This document shows, piece by piece, positions 1-10,398 of a stretch of 64,000 nucleotides of DNA. Every line of letters starts with the position of its first letter. Within the stretch, counting starts at the first letter, position 1. This DNA comes from Burkholderiaceae bacterium. Its GTDB lineage: Bacteria > Pseudomonadota > Gammaproteobacteria > Burkholderiales > Burkholderiaceae_C. The notes under the pieces were generated by a model. The model was not told the origin of the DNA, ran no database searches, and saw nothing but the letters and a program-made list of their open reading frames with translations. The position numbers and the translations under genes are program-made. Location of the stretch: positions 372,001 to 436,000 of the forward strand of contig JACKLI010000001.1 in the NCBI GenBank assembly GCA_024235995.1, written 5' to 3'.

Positions 1-483
1 TTTCGCGCCGCGCTGGGCATGTTCGCCACCGGCGTGACGGTGGTCACGGCGCGCGCCAGCAACGGCCAGCTGGTGGGGCTGACGGCCAATTCCTTCAACT
101 CGGTCTCGCTCGATCCGCCGCTGGTGCTGTGGAGCCTGAGCGGGCGCTCGAGCTCGCTGGCGGTGTTTCGCGCCGGCACGCACTACGCCATCAACGTGCT
201 GGCGGCCGACCAGCTGGAGATGGCGCAGCGCTTTGCCGCGCCGGCACGCGACCGCTGGGCGGGCGTGCGCTGGCGGCACGGCCACGGCGGCGCGCCGCTG
301 ATCGAGGGGGCGGCGGCGTGCTTCGAATGCCTCAACCGCAGCCGCTACGTCGAGGGCGACCACGTGATCTTCGTCGGCCAGGTGGAGCACTGCAACCATC
401 GTCCGGGCGCCGTGCCGCTGCTGTTTCACGGCGGGCGCTACTACACCGAGCACGAAGTGCGCGGGCGCAGGGGCGAAACCTGA
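1..483 (+). CDS. Flavin reductase-like FMN-binding protein (5' partial)
   Basis: The frame is open from the first base of the window and stops at 481-483, so the true start lies upstream. The visible 160 residues show the flavin reductase-like fold: an N-terminal FATGVTVVTA segment, then LTANSFNSVSLDPPLVLWSL, the usual flavin-binding stretch, and a C-terminal FHGGRYY. Such proteins reduce FMN/FAD with NAD(P)H and often serve a two-component flavin monooxygenase; no partner oxygenase is next to it here. The following exporter gene starts 3 bases after the stop, so the two are probably co-transcribed. The physiological partner is unknown. Confidence 0.85.
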   Translation, partial: FRAALGMFATGVTVVTARASNGQLVGLTANSFNSVSLDPPLVLWSLSGRSSSLAVFRAGTHYAINVLAADQLEMAQRFAAPARDRWAGVRWRHGHGGAPLIEGAAACFECLNRSRYVEGDHVIFVGQVEHCNHRPGAVPLLFHGGRYYTEHEVRGRRGET

Positions 484-485
484 CC

Positions 486-1394
486 ATGGAGCGCCGCGAA
501 CACCTGGACGGGACGGCCAGCGCCATCCTGCTGGCCTGCTGCCTGTTCTGGGGTTTTCAGCAGGTGCTGGTCAAGGCCACGCTGCCCGAGCTGCCGCCGG
601 TGTTCCAGGCCGGCGTGCGCTTCGTGGGCGCCACATTCATCTTGTGGGGCTGGTGCCGCTGGCGCGGCGTGCCCTTGTTCAAGCGCGACGGCTCGCTGTG
701 GCCGGGCCTGCTGGTGGGGCTGCTGTTTGCGGGCGAATTCGCCGCCCTGTACCTGGGCCTGCAGCACACCACGGCCTCGCGCCTGACGACCTTTCTGTAC
801 ACCTCGCCGTTCTGGGTGGCGCTGCTGCTGCCGCTGTTCGTGCCGGCCGAGCGCCTGCGCGGCACGCAGTGGCTGGGCCTGGCCTGCGCCTTTGCGGCCG
901 TGGCCTTCGCGCTGCGCGAGGGCTTTTTGCACCCCGAGCCGGGCGTGAGCGCCCGCGGCGACCTGCTGGCCCTGCTGGCCGGCGCCCTGTGGGGCCTGAC
1001 CACGGTGACCATCCGCGCCAGCGCGGTGGCGCGCATCGTGGCCGAGAAGGCGCTGTTCTACCAGGTCAGCGTCAGCGCGGTGGCGCTGCCGCTGCTGTCG
1101 CTGGCCTTGGGCGAGACCTGGGCGTGGCACTGGAGCGCGTTCGCCACCGGCTCGCTGCTGCTGCAGACCCTGGTGGGCGCCTTCGCCAGCTACCTGGCCT
1201 GGATGTGGCTGCTGGTGCACTACCCGGCCACCAAGGTCTCGGCCTTCGTGTTTCTCACGCCCATCTTCGCGCTGGTGTTCGGCGCCCTGTGGCTGCGCGA
1301 GCCGATCACGCCCAGCCTGGTGCTGGCGCTGGCGCTGGTGGCCGCGGGCATCGTGCTGGTCAACCGCCGCCAGCCGGCGGCGGGGCGCGCTTAA
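486..1394 (+). CDS. EamA/DMT-superfamily transporter
   Basis: A 302-residue integral membrane protein made almost entirely of hydrophobic helices, about ten in number, in two repeated EamA halves (roughly residues 10-140 and 155-290). This is the usual size and layout for drug/metabolite transporters of the inner membrane, which usually export small metabolites or amino acids. The ATG at 486 follows the flavin reductase stop by two bases. The substrate cannot be inferred; coupling to the reductase gene may only reflect compact packing. Confidence 0.85.
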   Translation: MERREHLDGTASAILLACCLFWGFQQVLVKATLPELPPVFQAGVRFVGATFILWGWCRWRGVPLFKRDGSLWPGLLVGLLFAGEFAALYLGLQHTTASRLTTFLYTSPFWVALLLPLFVPAERLRGTQWLGLACAFAAVAFALREGFLHPEPGVSARGDLLALLAGALWGLTTVTIRASAVARIVAEKALFYQVSVSAVALPLLSLALGETWAWHWSAFATGSLLLQTLVGAFASYLAWMWLLVHYPATKVSAFVFLTPIFALVFGALWLREPITPSLVLALALVAAGIVLVNRRQPAAGRA

Positions 1395-1469
1395 GAGCCC
1401 GCTTGCAAAGGCGGCGCGCCGCCCCCATGCTCTGAACTTGAGGCATGCTGCCGGAAAGGCCTTCGGACG

Positions 1470-2465
1470 ATGGAATTCAAGGACTACTACGACATCCTGG
1501 GCGTGGCCAAGTCGGCCAGCGCCGACGCGGTCAAGAAGGCCTACCGCAAGCTGGCGCGCCAGTACCACCCGGACGTGAGCAAGGCGGCGGACGCCGAAAA
1601 GCGCATGGCCGAGGTCAACGAGGCCTACGCCGTGCTGGGCGACCCCGAAAAGCGCGCCGCCTACGACACGGTGGGCGCGCAGGCCTGGGCGCAGGGCGCG
1701 CGCTCGGGCGACGACGTGCGGCCACCGCCGGGCTGGAACGCAGGCTACGAGTACACCGATGGCCGGCCGGCCGGCGCCGGCGCGCGCTTCAGCGGCAACG
1801 AGGCCGAGTTCAGCGAGTTCTTCGAGCAGATGTTCGGCCGCGCGCATGGCGGGGCGCGCGCGCGTGCCCAGGGCGGCGCGCACGCGGCCATGCGCGGCGA
1901 GGACCAGCACGCGCGCATCGAGCTGGAGCTGATCGACGCCTACCGCGGCGCCGAGCGCCAGCTCAGCCTGCGCAGCGCGCGGCTGGACGCCAGCGGCCAG
2001 GTCGTGCCCGAGGAGCGCACGCTGCAGGTGAAGATTCCCAAGGGCGTCAAGGAAGGCCAGCTGATCCGCCTGGCGGGCCAGGGCAGCCCTGGTTTCAACG
2101 GCGGCGCCGCCGGCGACCTGCTGCTGGAGGTACACTTCGCGCCCGACGCGCGCTGGCAGGTCGACGGGCGCGACGTCACCCAGCGCCTGCGCGTGACGCC
2201 TTGGGAGGCGGCGCTGGGCGCCCAGGTGCCGGTCACCACGCCCGAGGGCGCGGCGGTGGAGGTGACGGTGCCCGCCGGCTCGGGCACCGGGCGCAAGCTG
2301 CGGCTGAAGGGGCGCGGCATTCCCGCCGCCAGCACCAGCCACGCGGCGGGCGATTTGTATCTGCTGCTGGAAACAGCGGTGCCCGGCGCCGTCACCTCCG
2401 AGCAGAAGGCGGCCTGGCAGGCCCTGGCCAAGGCCTACCCCGGTTTCGACCCGCGCGCCGCCTGA
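1470..2465 (+). CDS. cbpA: Curved-DNA-binding protein CbpA, DnaJ-like co-chaperone
   Basis: 331 residues. Residues 1-70 form a J domain with the HPD tripeptide at 33-35, which stimulates DnaK ATPase. A Gly/acidic linker follows, then the two beta-barrel substrate-binding domains of DnaJ class II proteins (about 145-320, with LQVKIPKGVKEG and LRLKGRGIP). There is no cysteine-rich zinc domain, which separates it from DnaJ proper. The stop overlaps a possible start of the next gene, cbpM, whose product restrains CbpA; this pairing supports the name. Cytoplasmic and nucleoid-associated in E. coli. Confidence 0.93.
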   Translation: MEFKDYYDILGVAKSASADAVKKAYRKLARQYHPDVSKAADAEKRMAEVNEAYAVLGDPEKRAAYDTVGAQAWAQGARSGDDVRPPPGWNAGYEYTDGRPAGAGARFSGNEAEFSEFFEQMFGRAHGGARARAQGGAHAAMRGEDQHARIELELIDAYRGAERQLSLRSARLDASGQVVPEERTLQVKIPKGVKEGQLIRLAGQGSPGFNGGAAGDLLLEVHFAPDARWQVDGRDVTQRLRVTPWEAALGAQVPVTTPEGAAVEVTVPAGSGTGRKLRLKGRGIPAASTSHAAGDLYLLLETAVPGAVTSEQKAAWQALAKAYPGFDPRAA

Positions 2466-2485
2466 TGCCCCTGGAGACGACCGAC

Positions 2486-2800
2486 ATGAGCGCTTCTTCG
2501 ACCCTCACCGTCCCCGCCGAGCTGATCGAACTGCTGGACGACGCGCTGAGCCTGCACGAGCTGGCGCAGTGCTGCCGCGTCACGCCCGAGTGGGTGCTCA
2601 CCCACGTGGAAGCCGGCGTGCTGACACCCCAACACGGCCAGACCGCGACCGACTGGCGTTTTGCCAGCACCACCCTGCTGCGGGCGCGTCGCATCGTGCA
2701 GCTGGAGCAGACCTACGACGCCGATCCGCAACTGGCCGCCCTCGCCGCCGACCTGATGGAAGAAGTGGCGCGGCTGCGGCGGCAGTTGGGTGATTTTTAG
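2486..2800 (+). CDS. cbpM: Chaperone modulator CbpM (MerR-like)
   Basis: 104 residues. The pattern ELIELLDDALSLHELAQCC followed by a winged-helix-like segment and a C-terminal coiled stretch (LAADLMEEVARLRRQL) fits the CbpM/MerR_2 family, whose members bind the J domain of CbpA and block its co-chaperone action. I chose the ATG at 2486, which has GGAG nine bases upstream; an earlier in-frame ATG at 2465 overlaps the cbpA stop and would add seven residues. A hairpin with a T-run lies downstream at 2842-2860. Confidence 0.85.
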   Translation: MSASSTLTVPAELIELLDDALSLHELAQCCRVTPEWVLTHVEAGVLTPQHGQTATDWRFASTTLLRARRIVQLEQTYDADPQLAALAADLMEEVARLRRQLGDF

Positions 2801-2802
2801 AT

Positions 2803-2850
2803 CAAATCAACCTGCAGCCCCCATCAATCAAGCGCCATAAGCTATCGAAT
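2803..2850 (-). repeat. Small dispersed repeat, copy A (GATAGCT family)
   Basis: Read on the minus strand it contains GATAGCT, GGCGCTTGATTGATG and GGGCTGCAGG then TTGATTTGAT. It aligns with the copies at 11832 and 18221 with the same 12-base spacing between the AGCTATC and AGCCC(G/C)CATC blocks. It lies just after the cbpM stop. Confidence 0.75.
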
Positions 2851-2861
2851 CGATAGTTTTA
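2842..2861 (+). terminator. Probable intrinsic terminator of cbpA-cbpM
   Basis: CTATCG (2842-2847), loop AAT, CGATAG (2851-2856), then TTTTAT. The stem is only six base pairs, but it is followed directly by a T-run 42 bases after the cbpM stop. Part of the stem is the end of repeat copy A. Confidence 0.5.
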
Positions 2862-2872
2862 TCGAACCGGTA

Positions 2873-3649
2873 TCACCACGCATTGCCCACGCTGATGCCC
2901 CAGCCGCCACCATGCCGATGGTGGCCCCAGCCGCCGCCGACGGACAGGCTCACGCCCACCGGGGCGACGAACACCGGCACCGCCGGCCGCACGACGACGG
3001 GCGTGCCCACGGGCTGCGTGTAGGGTGCGTAGGGGCCGGCGGCATAGGCGGGTGGCGGATACGCCGGTGCGTAGGACGGGGGCGCCGTGACCACACCCTG
3101 CGGCGGCTCGGCCGGCAGCGGATAGGCCGCCACCGGCGGCGGCGCCACCGGGTAGCTCTGCACCACGCCGCCGTCCCAGGCCGCGTCGGGCGGCTGCGGC
3201 TGGCCGTAGCCGCTGGCCACGGGCACCTGGATCCACACCCCCGGGGCCTGCGCCATCTGCGTGCGATGAATGCGCCCGCCCCATTCGTAGCGCACGTCGT
3301 AGCCCGTCACTTGCTGCTGGTACGTCGTCTGGCAGCGGTCGTAGCCGGCCTGCTGCGCCTCGATCGCATTGCCCGCGAAGGCGCCGCCCAGCGTGCCCAG
3401 GATGGCGCCCGCGATCTGGCCGGAGCCCTGGCCGAGCTGGCTGCCCACCAGGCCGCCCACCAGCGCCCCCACCGCCGCGCCGCCGCCCGTCGGCTGACCG
3501 TAGGCTGGCGCACACTGGGTGACCGGCACCGATTCGACCATGGGCGTGGCCGACACCACTCGGGCGTTGGCCATCGGCTGGGCCCAGGCGCCCGGTGCGG
3601 CCAGGGCCAGGAGGCCCGCCGCCAGCGCCGTCATCGAAATGCGTTTCAT
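2873..3649 (-). CDS. Secreted glycine-zipper (2TM) protein
   Basis: 258 residues. Residues 1-23 are a signal peptide ending AWA. Residues about 52-95 are a glycine zipper (GGGAAVGALVGGLVGSQLGQ and on), the pattern of the 17 kDa surface antigen/YmgG-type envelope proteins that insert in the outer membrane. The C-terminal half is rich in Pro, Tyr, Ala and Gly and ends in a Gly/His stretch (GGGWGHHRHGGGWG), which could bind metal. There is no lipobox. A single gene with its own upstream region; function beyond an envelope location is unknown. Confidence 0.75.
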   Translation of the reverse strand: MKRISMTALAAGLLALAAPGAWAQPMANARVVSATPMVESVPVTQCAPAYGQPTGGGAAVGALVGGLVGSQLGQGSGQIAGAILGTLGGAFAGNAIEAQQAGYDRCQTTYQQQVTGYDVRYEWGGRIHRTQMAQAPGVWIQVPVASGYGQPQPPDAAWDGGVVQSYPVAPPPVAAYPLPAEPPQGVVTAPPSYAPAYPPPAYAAGPYAPYTQPVGTPVVVRPAVPVFVAPVGVSLSVGGGWGHHRHGGGWGISVGNAW

Positions 3650-3771
3650 GGTCTGGTCCTTTCATGCGCAGGCCCGTGCGGGCCCCTCGCACCTTCTTTC
3701 AACGAAGCAACCCACCCGCGCGCGGACGGGCTTTACCGGGGCGATACACACCCGGCATGGCGCATGGCTGG

Positions 3772-4059
3772 CTAGGCCAGGTACGAGGTCAGCACCACGT
3801 CGGCGGCCTGCGCGCGCAGCGGCAGCAGCGCCTGGTACGCGTCGGAGCGAAACCATCGCTCGGCCGTGGCCACATCGGCAAAACGGATCACCACGATGTC
3901 GGTGTAGGGCATCTGACCCGAGAACACCGCCACGTTCTGGCCGCGAAACACCAGCTCGGCGCCCCAGGGCGCCAGCGTGGCCGGCACCCGCGCCTGGTAC
4001 TGCTGCCACTTGTCGGCGTCCTTGACGGTGATGTGACCGACCACATAGGCTTGGCTCAT
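3772..4059 (-). CDS. DUF1330 domain protein
   Basis: 95 residues, beginning MSQAYVVGHITVKDADKW and carrying VVIRFADVATAERWFRS, the typical pattern of the DUF1330 dimeric alpha+beta barrel family. The start at 4059 has AAAGGAAA just upstream. The family has no settled function; the fold resembles small monooxygenases and stress proteins. It follows the LysE-type gene on the same strand with a 23-base gap, so the two may form an operon. Confidence 0.8.
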   Translation of the reverse strand: MSQAYVVGHITVKDADKWQQYQARVPATLAPWGAELVFRGQNVAVFSGQMPYTDIVVIRFADVATAERWFRSDAYQALLPLRAQAADVVLTSYLA

Positions 4060-4082
4060 GGGCTTTCCTTTCGGCGGCACGT

Positions 4083-4694
4083 TCAGGTGCGCAGCGGCAA
4101 GGCCGTGCCGATGAGCACGAAGATGCCGCCGCACACGCGGTTGAAGCGCCGCCCCACACGGGTCAGCCAGGGACTGATGCGGTGCGCCGCGCTGGCCAGG
4201 GCGAACTCGGTTGCAAGCTCGGTGGCGGCAAAGGTGCCTGCCAGCACCGCAAACTGCAGCAGCAGGCTGTGTTGCGCGTCGATGAACTGCGGCAGGAAGG
4301 CGGTAAAGAACAGCAGCGCCTTGGGGTTGGTGGCCGCCGACAACACCCCCTGTCGGAACAGAGCCCCGCCGCGGGCCTGCACCGGCGCCGTTCCCGCGGC
4401 CATCGTCACTGGCGGCGAGCGCCACACCTGAATGCCCAGCCACACCAGATAGGCGCCACCCACCCACTTGAGCACCGTCAACCACACGACCGACGAGCGA
4501 ATCAGCGCACCGATGCCGAACATCGACAGCGCGATCACGGCCACGAATCCCAACACCCCGCCGGCGATGGTGAACAAGGTCTTGCGCCGGCCGTGCATGG
4601 CCCCGTGCGTGAGCGCCAACAGCCCGTTCGGCCCGGGCGAAAGCGACAAGCCGATGGAGGCCAGCAGGTAGATGAGCCAAGTGTCGAATGCCAT
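4083..4694 (-). CDS. LysE/RhtB-family exporter
   Basis: 203 residues with about six hydrophobic segments. The N-terminal ASIGLSLSPGPNGLLALTHG is the family signature, and SAATNPKALLFFTAFLPQF marks the start of the second half. These inner-membrane proteins export amino acids or derivatives such as lysine, threonine or homoserine lactone; the substrate here is not readable. I used the start at 4694; the frame remains open further upstream but that part is low-quality and lacks a ribosome site. Confidence 0.85.
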   Translation of the reverse strand: MAFDTWLIYLLASIGLSLSPGPNGLLALTHGAMHGRRKTLFTIAGGVLGFVAVIALSMFGIGALIRSSVVWLTVLKWVGGAYLVWLGIQVWRSPPVTMAAGTAPVQARGGALFRQGVLSAATNPKALLFFTAFLPQFIDAQHSLLLQFAVLAGTFAATELATEFALASAAHRISPWLTRVGRRFNRVCGGIFVLIGTALPLRT

Positions 4695-4767
4695 GCCGAA
4701 GCTCTTAAAAAAACGTTTAACCCCACCACTGTACCGCCGCCGCTGCCACTCAGCTTCTGAACGGCCC

Positions 4768-4805
4768 AAAAAAAACGCCCCACCTTCATCGGGTGGGGCG
4801 TTTTT
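4768..4805 (-). terminator. rRNA operon terminator
   Basis: Perfect 9-bp stem CGCCCCACC (4776-4784) / GGTGGGGCG (4792-4800), 7-base loop, flanked by an A-run on the left (T-run on the minus strand) and a T-run on the right. It lies 15 bases beyond the 3' end of the 5S gene and is shaped to stop transcription from both sides. Confidence 0.9.
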
Positions 4806-4815
4806 GGCTGTAGAA

Positions 4816-4930
4816 GCCTGACGATGTCCTACTTTCACACGGGAGTCCGCACTATCATTGGCGCTAAGGCGTTTCACGGTCCTGTTCGGGATGGGAAGGA
4901 GTGGTACCACCTTGCTATGGTCATCAGGCA
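4816..4930 (-). rRNA. rrf: 5S ribosomal RNA
   Basis: About 115 nt. On the minus strand it begins TGCCTGATGACCATAGC, carries CCCATCCCGAACAGGACCG and ends GTAGGACATCGTCAGGC; the two ends pair as helix I. Last gene of the rRNA operon. Confidence 0.95.
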
Positions 4931-5017
4931 TAACGGGTTGCCGGACAGCTTTTGGGGCTGGACGGCGAATTCATAGAGGTCGAATCGGTTTTTGTTTTGC
5001 GTCACATGGCACAACAG

Positions 5018-5038
5018 TTTTGATCGGGCCGATCAAAA
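5018..5038 (-). other. Perfect hairpin in the 23S-5S spacer
   Basis: TTTTGATCG (5018-5026) and CGATCAAAA (5030-5038) are exact inverted repeats around GGC. It lies two bases beyond the 23S end region and is likely an RNA-processing element of the pre-rRNA. Confidence 0.6.
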
Positions 5039-5040
5039 TT

Positions 5041-7916
<2,876 letters not shown>

Positions 7917-8130
7917 ACTTTGACGTTTCTCACGAAACCAAAGCCTATCAAGGACTTGCCAGGTCTTTCACCTGACGCGTTATGCCGTAATCGAGCTTTC
8001 GCTCGGATTACTCGAATACAACTCGCGTTGAATTCGTTTGTGACGCAATCAAAAATTGTTGCCGACGGCACGGTGGACTCAATCTTGACGATTGCGCCCT
8101 TTCCGTCGACAACGCTGATTCGACTCTATG

Positions 8131-8146
8131 AATTGTTAAAGAACAG
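8131..8146 (-). promoter_or_regulatory. boxA antitermination element before 23S
   Basis: Minus-strand CTGTTCTTTAACAATT, close to the canonical TGCTCTTTAACA boxA that loads the Nus complex for rRNA antitermination. Confidence 0.8.
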
Positions 8147-8169
8147 CCGGAGACCTTGCGGCCTCATCT

Positions 8170-8218
8170 ATTGGCAAATGCCAATATCAAAGCACCCGTT
8201 TCCTGATGCTTTGATATT
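8170..8218 (-). other. Two overlapping hairpins downstream of tRNA-Ala
   Basis: A perfect 12-bp stem AATATCAAAGCA (8183-8194) / TGCTTTGATATT (8207-8218), and a perfect 6-bp stem ATTGGC (8170-8175) / GCCAAT (8180-8185). They share bases 8183-8185, so they cannot both be fully formed. Position next to the tRNA-Ala 3' end suggests a processing role. Confidence 0.6.
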
Positions 8219-8225
8219 GAAATCT

Positions 8226-8301
8226 TGGTGGAGGATGACGGGATCGAACCGACGACCCCCTGCTTGCAAAGCAGGTGCTCTCCCAGCTGAGCTAATCCCC
8301 C
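8226..8301 (-). tRNA. tRNA-Ala (TGC)
   Basis: 76 nt including encoded CCA. Minus strand: GGGGGATTAGCTCAGC, anticodon loop CTTTGCAAG with TGC, T arm GGTTCGATCC, acceptor ending CCTCCACCA. Lies in the 16S-23S spacer. Confidence 0.97.
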
Positions 8302-8322
8302 TCCGATCTCTGCTGGAGGAAA

Positions 8323-8399
8323 TGGTGGGTCTGGTTGGTCTCGAACCAACGACCCCCGCCTTATCAAGACGGTGCTCTAACCAACTGAGCTACAGACCC
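8323..8399 (-). tRNA. tRNA-Ile (GAT)
   Basis: 77 nt including encoded CCA. Minus strand: GGGTCTGTAGCTCAGTTGG, anticodon loop CTTGATAAG with GAT, acceptor ending CAGACCCACCA. Separated by 21 bases from tRNA-Ala. Confidence 0.97.
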
Positions 8400-8454
8400 A
8401 AGTCGGTCAACCGCGGGCCTTGTTCTTGCCCGGACCGCTGGCGACACCTTCCAA

Positions 8455-8479
8455 CAACCGATAAGTGTGGACGTTTGAG
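8455..8479 (-). other. 3' arm of the pre-16S processing stem
   Basis: This segment is complementary to 10144-10169 with several G-U or compensated positions, so the two flanks of 16S can form the long stem cut by RNase III. Confidence 0.75.
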
Positions 8480-8499
8480 CTTGTCTTGCTTTTCTTCCA

Positions 8500-10029
<1,530 letters not shown>

Positions 10030-10143
10030 GATCTTGTTAAATTTATACTCTCTCGAGTCACTCATTTAAACGGAATTGAAGTGAACTTCACTTCTATCTT
10101 CATGAGCGTTTGTTTTAGTCCTGAACAGAACTTGGCAAGTCGC

Positions 10144-10169
10144 CTTCAAACGCCCACGCTTATCGGCTG
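10144..10169 (-). other. 5' arm of the pre-16S processing stem
   Basis: Pairs with 8455-8479. The + strand text cttcaaacgcccacgcttat matches the reverse complement of the downstream arm except for a few substitutions, mostly ones that keep pairing. Confidence 0.75.
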
Positions 10170-10170
10170 T

Positions 10171-10187
10171 ATCTTGTTAAAGATCAC
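10171..10187 (-). promoter_or_regulatory. boxA antitermination element in the rrn leader
   Basis: Minus-strand GTGATCTTTAACAAGAT, matching the boxA core CTTTAACA, between the promoter and 16S. Confidence 0.75.
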
Positions 10188-10239
10188 TCGCAAAATTCTT
10201 CATCTTGCGCAAACTCCGCTGCGATCAGCGAAGCCTTGA

Positions 10240-10269
10240 ATTATCACTCGATCTTCAATAACCTGTCAA
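10240..10269 (-). promoter_or_regulatory. rRNA operon promoter
   Basis: Minus-strand -35 TTGACA (10269-10264), 18-base spacer, -10 GATAAT (10245-10240), start expected near 10233, about 200 bases before 16S. A perfect -35 and five of six -10 bases fit a strong sigma-70 rrn promoter. Confidence 0.75.
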
Positions 10270-10398
10270 CACCTGTGGTTATTGACCTTCCTGCGCTGCC
10301 CTGAGGCGGTGCTCGAAAGAGCGAAGGGCGGATTATGCCACAGCGCGCTGGCGCGGGTCGACCAAGCACCTCTGGGCTTCGATGGGAGGGCTACCCAT

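Larger units (their letters stand above)
7917..8225 (-). other. Spacer between tRNA-Ala and 23S rRNA
   Basis: A 309-base internal transcribed spacer with no gene. It holds the boxA copy at 8131-8146 and two overlapping hairpins at 8170-8218. The rest shows no feature I can name. Confidence 0.8.
10030..10398 (-). other. rRNA operon leader and aacS-rrn intergenic region
   Basis: No gene. It holds a promoter (10240-10269), boxA (10171-10187), the 5' arm of the 16S processing stem (10144-10169), and a palindrome GAAGTGAA C TTCACTTC at 10078-10094. A further -10-like CATAAT lies at 10332-10337 and could be a second upstream promoter. Confidence 0.75.

Noticed and set aside
441..2342. Long minus-strand frame opposite the exporter and cbpA
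   Set aside because: Gln/Arg/His/Ala-rich shadow with no motif; cbpA and the exporter are clear on the plus strand.
5018..5038. Perfect hairpin considered as a terminator between 23S and 5S
   Set aside because: A terminator there would cut 5S from the operon; the clear terminator is after 5S at 4768-4805. Kept only as a processing element.
10078..10094. Palindrome GAAGTGAA C TTCACTTC in the rrn leader considered as a regulator site
   Set aside because: It lies inside the transcribed leader downstream of the promoter and boxA; a one-base loop makes it a poor hairpin, and nothing links it to a regulator.
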